Shown here: positions 1-5,499 of the stretch, piece after piece
How the letters are laid out: each line of letters opens with the position of its first letter
Numbering within the stretch: the stretch's first letter is position 1
Origin: CAZUHK01 sp964620345
Lineage (GTDB): Bacteria; Planctomycetota; Phycisphaerae; Phycisphaerales; Zrk34
Assembly: GCA_964620345.1 (NCBI GenBank)
Contig: CAZUHK010000189.1
Span: 1-5,499, forward strand
Length of the DNA stretch: 5,499 bases
Direction of reading: 5' to 3'
The notes under the pieces: generated by a model
The model's database searches: none
The model's input: only the letters and a program-made list of their open reading frames with translations
Told to the model about the DNA's origin: nothing
Program-made: the position numbers and the translations under genes

Positions 1-385
1 CGACATTGCTCGCCCTGCGTCGCCGCCGGACGACCCGAGGCCTGCTCCTGGCTGTGAAACGTCCCGCTGCACCAAGGGATGATCTGGTCCTGGCTGCGGC
101 GTCATCGCCAGCGCGAAAGCGGCATTGCTCGCGCGCATTTCTCACCAAACGGCGAGTGAAGATGCGACCGGAGCGATTGACGGTGACGCAGGAGAACCCC
201 AACGCGCCCTACTCTGGCGTCGTTGTACGAGAACGCTCGATCCGGCCGGGTCCCGACGCTTCGCCGAGAAATGACAACTGGTGCACACGCCCGGACACCC
301 CCGGCGACTGAACATCGCGGCGATCTGTGATCGCCGACCGAACAACGGACTCGCCCCGCCACGCGGTTGGGCATACCTTGACGGC
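1..385. other. Left-edge region without a convincing gene
   Basis: I see no recognisable protein or RNA gene here. Open frames exist on both strands, but their translations are Arg/Pro/Ala-rich and match no family I know, as expected for chance open frames in GC-rich DNA. The visible structures are a bulged GC hairpin around 111-134 (GCGCG pairing with CGCGC, AGC pairing with GCT) followed by ATTTCTC, and a perfect dyad at 318-336. The hairpin could be a weak terminator of a gene left of the window, but it lacks a real T-tract. I found no convincing -35/-10 pair for the transporter downstream. The region is probably an intergenic leader for the gene at 386. Confidence 0.5.
318..336. repeat. 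Perfect 8-bp inverted repeat upstream of the transporter gene
   Basis: CGGCGATC at 318-325 and GATCGCCG at 329-336 are exact reverse complements separated by TGT. The centre lies about 59 bp before the preferred transporter start at 386. It could be an operator half-site pair or a small leader hairpin. There is no T-tract behind it, so it is not an intrinsic terminator. If translation instead started at the upstream GTG at 281, the dyad would lie inside the coding region, so its presence mildly favours the later start. No regulator is identifiable. Confidence 0.4.
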
Positions 386-1198
386 GTGTTCGACGTTTGG
401 ACCATCGCGATGCTCGCGGCGACCGGCCTGATCGCGGGCGTGCTGGGGGGCATGCTCGGTGTGGGCGGCAGCGTGATCATGATCCCTGCGATGGTGGTGT
501 TGTTCGGCCAGGGCAACCGCGATGCCGGTTTCAATCAACATCTGTACCAGGCCGCGGCGATGATCATCAACGTCTGCGTCGTCGCCCCGGCGTTCCTGCG
601 TCACCGCAAGGCCGGGGCGGTGCGTATCGATGCGGTGCGGATCATGCTGCCGGTGGCGCTGGTGTTTATCCTGCTGGGCGTGGCGGCGAGCAACCTGCCA
701 GTGTTTCGCGACGGCCGCGGGCCGGTGTGGCTGGGGCGGGTGCTCGCGGTGTTCCTGGTCTACGTGATCGTGCTGAACGTGCGTCGGTTGATCCAGGGCG
801 GGCGCGAGGGCGAGGTCGATCCGATCATCACCCGGGGTCGGGCGGCGCCGGTGGGCGCGATCATGGGTTTTGTCGCGGGGCTGATGGGCATCGGCGGCGG
901 GGCCATCGCGGTGCCGCTGCAACAGATGCTCCTGCGCCTGCCGCTGCGCCAGTGCATCGCCAATTCCACGGCCATCATCGTCTGTACCGCCGGCGTCGGG
1001 GCGCTGGCCAAGACGCTGACGCTGCCGGCCGGCAGCCGCGCGACCGACGCTCTACTGCTCGCCGGCATCCTCGCGCCCACCGCGATCGTCGGCGGCTACC
1101 TCGGCGGTTCGCTCACCCACAAGCTGCCGGTCCGCGCCGTGCGCGTCGCGTTCGTGTTGCTCATGGTCGCCGCCGCTTACAAAATGGCGGGCCTATGA
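386..1198 (+). CDS. TSUP family (TauE/SafE-like) membrane transporter
   Basis: A polytopic inner-membrane protein of 270 residues, the usual size for the TSUP/TauE-SafE family. Known members move sulfite, sulfonates, sulfoacetate or related small anions; the substrate here cannot be read from sequence. Two half-repeats are visible, each opening with a glycine-rich helix: GLIAGVLGGMLGVGGS at residues 14-29 and GFVAGLMGIGGG at 161-172, each followed within a few residues by a Pro. Hydrophobic segments of membrane length fill most of the rest, with an Arg/Glu-rich loop between the halves around residues 130-155. The start is uncertain. GTG at 386 sits just before the first hydrophobic helix and is preferred; GTG at 281 would add a 35-residue Pro/Arg-rich extension that does not look conserved, and ATG at 410 would cut into the first helix. 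None has a strong ribosome binding site. The TGA overlaps the ATG of the next gene (ATGA), implying translational coupling with the dehydrogenase. Confidence 0.85.
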   Translation: MFDVWTIAMLAATGLIAGVLGGMLGVGGSVIMIPAMVVLFGQGNRDAGFNQHLYQAAAMIINVCVVAPAFLRHRKAGAVRIDAVRIMLPVALVFILLGVAASNLPVFRDGRGPVWLGRVLAVFLVYVIVLNVRRLIQGGREGEVDPIITRGRAAPVGAIMGFVAGLMGIGGGAIAVPLQQMLLRLPLRQCIANSTAIIVCTAGVGALAKTLTLPAGSRATDALLLAGILAPTAIVGGYLGGSLTHKLPVRAVRVAFVLLMVAAAYKMAGL

Positions 1199-2211
1199 AC
1201 ACTTCGACCAAAGACCTCAACGAACCCATCGCCGTCGTCCAGATCGGCTTAGGCCCCATCGGCCAACGCATGGTCCGCCGCATCATCGACCACCGGCGTC
1301 TCACCCTCGCGGGCGCGGTGGACATCGATGAGCAACTGCACGGCAAGGACGTCGGCGAAGTCTGCGGACTGGACGCGCCGCTGGGCGTGGACGTCGTCGA
1401 CCGACTTGACGCCGTCCAAGCGCCCGCGCGGGTCGCGAGCGTGATGAGCACTTCGTCGATCCAAAAGGCCGCGGCCACGTTCCGCGAGTGCGCCCGGGCC
1501 GGCCTGCACGTGGTCAGCACCTGCGAGGAGCTGGCGTACCCGTGGCAGACCCAGCCGCAGCTCTCGGCCGAGCTCGACCAGGCGGCCAAGGCCAACGACA
1601 TCGCCATGCTCGGCACCGGCGTGAACCCCGGCTTCCTCATGGACCTGCTGCCGCTGACGCTCACCGGCGTGTGCGAGCGGGTCGAGGCCATCCGCGTCGA
1701 GCGCTACCAGGACGCGGGCAAGCGCCGTCTGCCGTTCCAGATCAAGGTCGGCGCGACGCTCAGCCCCAAAGAGTTCGAGGACAAAGTCGACGCCGGCTTC
1801 ATTCGTCACGTCGGCCTGACCGAGTCGATGCACCTGCTGGCCGCGCGGCTGGGCTGGGCGCTGACGCGCACGATCGATCGTGTCGAGGCGATCGTCGCCC
1901 ATGAGCGGCACACCACGCCCGACCTGGTCGTCGAGCCGGGGCAGGTGCGCGGCGTCCACCAGGTCGGCAAGGCGTGGGTCGGCGACGATCTGGTGATCGA
2001 GCTGATCTTCCACGCCGCCATCGGCCAGCCCAAGCCACAGGACCGCGTGGTCGTGCGCGGCACGCCCGGCTTCGAGTCGGTCATCCCCGGGGGCATCCAC
2101 GGCGACATCGCGACCACCGCGATGGCCATCAACGCCATCCCCCTGCTGCTCACCGCCCGCCCGGGCTTGCGCACCATGGCCGATGTCGAGGCGATCGGGT
2201 GCTTTCAGTAA
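1195..2211 (+). CDS. NAD(P)-dependent dehydrogenase, DapB-like N-terminal fold (2,4-diaminopentanoate dehydrogenase-like)
   Basis: A 338-residue cytoplasmic oxidoreductase. An N-terminal Rossmann fold is marked by GLGPIG at residues 18-23 (GxGxxG), and Asp43 in AVDID ends the second strand. An acid there usually favours NAD over NADP, but this is inference. Family-typical stretches follow: GKDVGEVCGLDAPLGV (50-65), STCEELAYPW (108-117) and LGTGVNPGFLMDLL (139-152). They match my memory of the group annotated as dihydrodipicolinate reductase-like or 2,4-diaminopentanoate dehydrogenase (DapB N-terminal domain plus DAP-dehydrogenase C-terminal domain). It is longer than true DapB (about 270 residues) and lacks the DapB catalytic HH motif as far as I can see, so a lysine-biosynthesis role is unlikely. 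Reductive or oxidative chemistry on an amino or imino acid is plausible; the substrate is unknown. The ATG at 1195 overlaps the transporter stop, suggesting that both act on one compound. The same frame is open upstream to 397, but that part only shadows the transporter gene. Confidence 0.8.
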   Translation: MNTSTKDLNEPIAVVQIGLGPIGQRMVRRIIDHRRLTLAGAVDIDEQLHGKDVGEVCGLDAPLGVDVVDRLDAVQAPARVASVMSTSSIQKAAATFRECARAGLHVVSTCEELAYPWQTQPQLSAELDQAAKANDIAMLGTGVNPGFLMDLLPLTLTGVCERVEAIRVERYQDAGKRRLPFQIKVGATLSPKEFEDKVDAGFIRHVGLTESMHLLAARLGWALTRTIDRVEAIVAHERHTTPDLVVEPGQVRGVHQVGKAWVGDDLVIELIFHAAIGQPKPQDRVVVRGTPGFESVIPGGIHGDIATTAMAINAIPLLLTARPGLRTMADVEAIGCFQ

Positions 2212-2254
2212 GCCCCCCGACCGGGCCGATCTCCGTCGCGCCGATGTACATCCC

Positions 2255-2300
2255 GCCGCCCTGACAGCCCGATACCCACCCCCTGCCACCCTGACAGCCC
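2255..2300. repeat. Near-perfect 16-bp direct repeat, 30-bp period
   Basis: GCCGCCCTGACAGCCC at 2255-2270 recurs as GCCACCCTGACAGCCC at 2285-2300, with 15 of 16 bases identical. The copies are exactly 30 bp apart, close to three helical turns, so a protein bound to both would sit on the same face of the DNA. The repeat lies between the dehydrogenase stop (2211) and the AT-rich island ahead of groEL1. It could be a pair of regulator sites for the chaperonin promoter, or a small local duplication. Confidence 0.5.
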
Positions 2301-2322
2301 CGCCGGCCAGACCTCCTGATCG

Positions 2323-2359
2323 TGTTATTTGTAACGTGCTGTTATGTAACGGCTTGAAA
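2323..2359 (+). promoter_or_regulatory. Candidate groE control region: two GTTA..TAAC dyads and a CTTGAAA box
   Basis: In a GC-rich intergenic stretch, the bases around 2318-2362 form an AT-rich island. It contains GTTATTTGTAAC (2324-2335) and GTTATGTAAC (2341-2350). Each has GTTA/TAAC palindromic arms, and their centres are 16 bp apart. Directly after them, CTTGAAA at 2353-2359 matches the -35 core of sigma-32-type heat-shock promoters. A matching CCCCAT-like -10 is not clear; the C-rich run near 2375-2380 is a poor candidate. No good sigma-70 pair is visible. The position, about 130 bp ahead of groEL1, fits the control region of the chaperonin genes. The exact promoter and the factor are inference. 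Confidence 0.4.
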
Positions 2360-2365
2360 TATCGC

Positions 2366-2397
2366 GGCCAGCTCGCTCCCTGGCACTGGCCTTGCCA
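2366..2397 (+). repeat. Overlapping inverted repeats in the groEL1 leader
   Basis: GGCCAG at 2366-2371 pairs exactly with CTGGCC at 2386-2391. TGGCA at 2381-2385 pairs with TGCCA at 2393-2397. The two pairings share bases and so exclude each other, which would allow alternative folds in a leader transcript. The arms are only 5-6 bp, and such short repeats arise by chance in GC-rich DNA. Confidence 0.25.
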
Positions 2398-2485
2398 CCT
2401 CATTCGCCGTTCGTGGCTGTCGATCTAACCCGGCCGCCCGGATGATGGAACAGACGCACCAACCGAACTCGATGGAGAAGCACAC

Positions 2486-4189
<1,704 letters not shown>

Positions 4190-4224
4190 TAACTGCAACG
4201 ATCGGTCTGAACAACATTTAGCGC

Positions 4225-4239
4225 CGCGGCTCTGCCGCG
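4225..4239 (+). repeat. GC hairpin in the groEL1-groES spacer
   Basis: CGCGGC at 4225-4230 and GCCGCG at 4234-4239 form a perfect 6-bp stem with a TCT loop, 36 nt after the groEL1 stop. It is followed by CTCTTCAAA, not a run of T, so a complete intrinsic terminator is unlikely. It could slow 3' decay of the groEL1 message or cause partial read-through into groES. Confidence 0.4.
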
Positions 4240-4256
4240 CTCTTCAAACCAACCAC

Positions 4257-4275
4257 CAAGCTACGGAGCAATCGA
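4257..4275 (+). promoter_or_regulatory. groES leader with distant Shine-Dalgarno
   Basis: CAAGC then ACGGAGC (4263-4269) precedes groES. The GGAG core at 4265-4268 lies 13 nt before the ATG, longer than the usual 5-9 nt. Almost the same leader is found before groEL2 at 4637-4656, whereas groEL1 has a closer, stronger site. The motif probably acts in ribosome binding; the long spacing may weaken initiation. Confidence 0.5.
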
Positions 4276-4281
4276 AACACG

Positions 4282-4572
4282 ATGAAAGTCAAACCCCTCG
4301 AAGATCGCGTGCTCGTCAAGCCCCTGGAACCCGAGACCAAGACCTCGGCCGGCATCTACCTGCCCCAAAGCGCCACCGAGAAACCCACCCAGGGCAAGGT
4401 CGTGGCCGTCGGCCCCGGCAAGCTCAACGACGACGGCGAGCGCACCGAACTGGAAGTTAAAAAGGGCGACACCGTCATCTACGGCAAGTATTCGGGCACC
4501 GAACTCGACGTCGACGGTGAACAGCACGTCATGCTCCGCGAGAGCGAACTGCTGGCCGTCGTGACCAAGTAA
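4282..4572 (+). CDS. groES: GroES co-chaperonin (Cpn10)
   Basis: A 96-residue co-chaperonin of standard length. Seven copies form the lid that closes a GroEL ring and defines the folding chamber. The N-terminal strand KVKPLEDRVLVKPLE (2-16) is typical. It leads into the mobile loop ETKTSAGIYLPQSATEKPTQG (start 18), whose Ile25-Tyr26-Leu27 tripeptide corresponds to the GroEL-contacting IVL of E. coli. GKVVAVGPGK and the KKGDTVIYGKYSGTE region are also characteristic, as is the C-terminal ESELLAV. The ATG at 4282 gives the canonical N-terminus, with no sensible alternative. It is the only groES in the window, lying 92 nt after groEL1 and 87 nt before groEL2, and so is the likely partner of both. 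Its expression probably depends on read-through from groEL1, since I see no clear promoter in the 92-nt spacer. Confidence 0.98.
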   Translation: MKVKPLEDRVLVKPLEPETKTSAGIYLPQSATEKPTQGKVVAVGPGKLNDDGERTELEVKKGDTVIYGKYSGTELDVDGEQHVMLRESELLAVVTK

Positions 4573-4591
4573 AAGCACACTCGCGCCTCAA

Positions 4592-4637
4592 GCGAGCCCG
4601 GCCGTCCCCGGCCCGGGCCGTGGATGGCCGGGCTCGC
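4592..4637 (+). repeat. Strong 16-bp hairpin in the groES-groEL2 spacer
   Basis: GCGAGCCCGGCC (4592-4603) is the exact reverse complement of GGCCGGGCTCGC (4626-4637). Pairing extends inward by G-U, U-A, C-G and C-G, giving a 16-bp stem (4592-4607 with 4622-4637) and a 14-nt loop that holds the palindrome GGCCCGGGCC (4610-4619). The stem starts 20 nt after the groES stop and ends 8 nt before the groEL2 GGAG. There is no T-tract after it, so a classical intrinsic terminator is unlikely. An attenuating or mRNA-stabilising element, or a processing site that separates groES from groEL2 expression, is plausible. A Rho-independent terminator lacking U-residues cannot be excluded. Confidence 0.75.
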
Positions 4638-4656
4638 AAGCAAACGGAGCGATAGA
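4637..4656 (+). promoter_or_regulatory. groEL2 leader with Shine-Dalgarno, copy of the groES leader
   Basis: CAAGC (4637-4641) then ACGGAGC (4644-4650) precedes groEL2, with GGAG at 4646-4649 lying 10 nt before the ATG. Over 13 bases from ACGGAGC, 11 match the groES leader. The 5' C of this element is the last base of the hairpin stem, so folding of the stem could affect access to the ribosome site. Confidence 0.5.
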
Positions 4657-4659
4657 CAA

Positions 4660-5499
4660 ATGGCTAAGCAGATGATGTATGCCTCGGGCGCCGCGCTCGA
4701 GATGAAAAAGGGTCTGGATCAACTCGCCCGCACCGTCGCGGTCACGCTCGGCCCGACCGGCCGGCACGTGATAATCGACAAGAGCTTCGGCGGGCCGGCC
4801 GTGACCAAGGACGGCGTGTCGGTCTCCAAGGAGATCGACCTGCCCAGCCCGTTTGAGAACATGGGCGCCAAGATGGTCAACGAGGTCGCCAAACGCACCA
4901 ACGACAAGGCCGGCGACGGCACCACCACCGCCACCGTGCTGGCCCGTGAGATCTTCGGCCAGGGCCTCAAGTTCGTCTCGGCCGGCGCAAACCCAACGCT
5001 CGTGCAGCGCGGCATCACCGCCGCCGCCGACGCCGCCTCGGCCGCGATCCGCGACGCGGCCAGCAAGTGCAAGGGCGTCGAAGACCTCAAGAAAGTCGCC
5101 ACCGTCTCGGCCAACAGCGACCCCGAGATCGGCGGCCTGATCGCCGAGGCGATCGAAAAGGTCGGCCCGCAAGGCGTCGTCGAAGTCGAAGAAGGCAAGG
5201 CCAGCGAGACCCACCTCGAATACGTCGAAGGCATGAGCTTCGACAAGGGCTACCTCTCGCCCTACTTCATGACCGACCCCAACAGCCAGGAGGCCGTGCT
5301 CGACGACGCGCTGATCCTCATCCACGAAAAGAAGATCAGCAACCTGCCGGACCTGCTGCCCCTGCTGAACAAGATCGCCTCGACCGGCCAGCCCCTGCTG
5401 ATCATCGCCGAGGACGTGGAGAACGAAGCGCTGGCCGCGCTGGTCGTCAACCGTCTGCGGGGCGCGCTGAAGGTCTGTGCCGTCAAGGCCCCGGGCTTC
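4660..5499 (+). CDS. groEL: GroEL chaperonin, paralogue 2 (N-terminal half, runs off the right edge)
   Basis: A second Cpn60 gene, visible as 280 open codons ending in APGF at the window edge. Roughly half of a typical 540-550-residue GroEL is present: the N-terminal equatorial and intermediate segments and most of the apical domain. ATP-site motifs are intact: LGPTGR (30-35), TKDG with Asp51, and GDGTTT with Asp86. The apical surface keeps Tyr198, Tyr202 and Phe203 in KGYLSPYF, and the LLPLL and EALAALVVN helices of the substrate site look standard. It therefore looks like a working ring subunit. It differs clearly from GroEL1: MAKQMMYASG at the N-terminus, GRH instead of GRN at 34-36, DLPSPFENMG at 60-69, and a Cys/Lys-rich stretch ASKCKGVED (134-142). 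These are two old paralogues, not a recent copy. The ATG at 4660 gives the standard N-terminus. The hydrolytic Asp of the second equatorial part and the C-terminal tail lie outside the window. Confidence 0.96.
   Translation, partial: MAKQMMYASGAALEMKKGLDQLARTVAVTLGPTGRHVIIDKSFGGPAVTKDGVSVSKEIDLPSPFENMGAKMVNEVAKRTNDKAGDGTTTATVLAREIFGQGLKFVSAGANPTLVQRGITAAADAASAAIRDAASKCKGVEDLKKVATVSANSDPEIGGLIAEAIEKVGPQGVVEVEEGKASETHLEYVEGMSFDKGYLSPYFMTDPNSQEAVLDDALILIHEKKISNLPDLLPLLNKIASTGQPLLIIAEDVENEALAALVVNRLRGALKVCAVKAPGF

Noticed and set aside
4..132. Repeated decamer CATTGCTCGC at 4-13 and 123-132
   Set aside because: A single 10-bp match within a few hundred GC-rich bases has a fair probability by chance, and no flanking similarity extends it.
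6..311. 101-codon open frame at the left edge
   Set aside because: Arg-rich translation with no family resemblance and no ribosome site; best explained as chance in GC-rich DNA.
397..1194. Upstream extension of the dehydrogenase frame
   Set aside because: The frame is open but overlaps the transporter in another frame, and its Arg/Gly/Pro-rich translation resembles no protein. The conserved dehydrogenase sequence begins just after the ATG at 1195.
4218..4242. Possible CIRCE element (TTAGCGC ... GCGCTC) before groES
   Set aside because: Only the first few bases of the left arm match, and there is no GAGTGCTAA right arm at the required 9-nt spacing.
4853..5140. 95-codon plus-strand frame inside groEL2
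   Set aside because: Thr/Pro/Ser/Arg-rich frame-shifted shadow of groEL2, whose own frame is open from 4660 to 5499.

Overview
The window is a GC-rich bacterial chromosome segment with every recognisable gene on the + strand. Two gene blocks are visible. The first (386-2211) is a translationally coupled pair: a TSUP/TauE-SafE-type membrane transporter, then an NAD(P)-dependent dehydrogenase of the dihydrodipicolinate-reductase-like / 2,4-diaminopentanoate-dehydrogenase-like family. Their stop and start codons share the ATGA at 1195-1198. The second (2486 to the right edge) is a chaperonin cluster in the order groEL1 - groES - groEL2. The second groEL starts at 4660 and runs open off the edge of the window, so no stop codon is seen.

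The organism is probably a planctomycete, perhaps of the Phycisphaerae type. This is inferred from high GC, two unlike groEL genes around one groES, weak Shine-Dalgarno sequences, and the general look of the proteins. No rRNA or other lineage marker is present to prove it.

Region by region: 1-385 has no convincing gene and holds a perfect 8-bp dyad just upstream of the transporter. 386-2211 is the transporter-dehydrogenase pair. 2212-2485 is the upstream region of the chaperonin cluster. It contains a 16-bp near-perfect direct repeat spaced 30 bp, then an AT-rich island with two GTTA..TAAC dyads and a CTTGAAA box resembling a heat-shock -35 element; no CIRCE element is visible. 2486-4189 is groEL1, with a long GGM tail preceded by an Asp/His-rich stretch. 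4190-4281 is a spacer with a small GC hairpin. 4282-4572 is groES. 4573-4659 is a spacer with a strong 16-bp hairpin. 4660-5499 is the N-terminal half of groEL2.

How the genes work together: GroES is the lid for GroEL rings, and one groES between two different groEL genes suggests that it serves both rings, from one transcript or from partly separate ones. The two spacers carry hairpins and a shared leader motif ahead of groES and groEL2, which would be natural places to set the ratio of the three proteins. The transporter-dehydrogenase pair looks like a small metabolic operon whose substrate cannot be read from sequence. The chaperonin cluster is the most noteworthy part, but nothing here amounts to a clearly new system.
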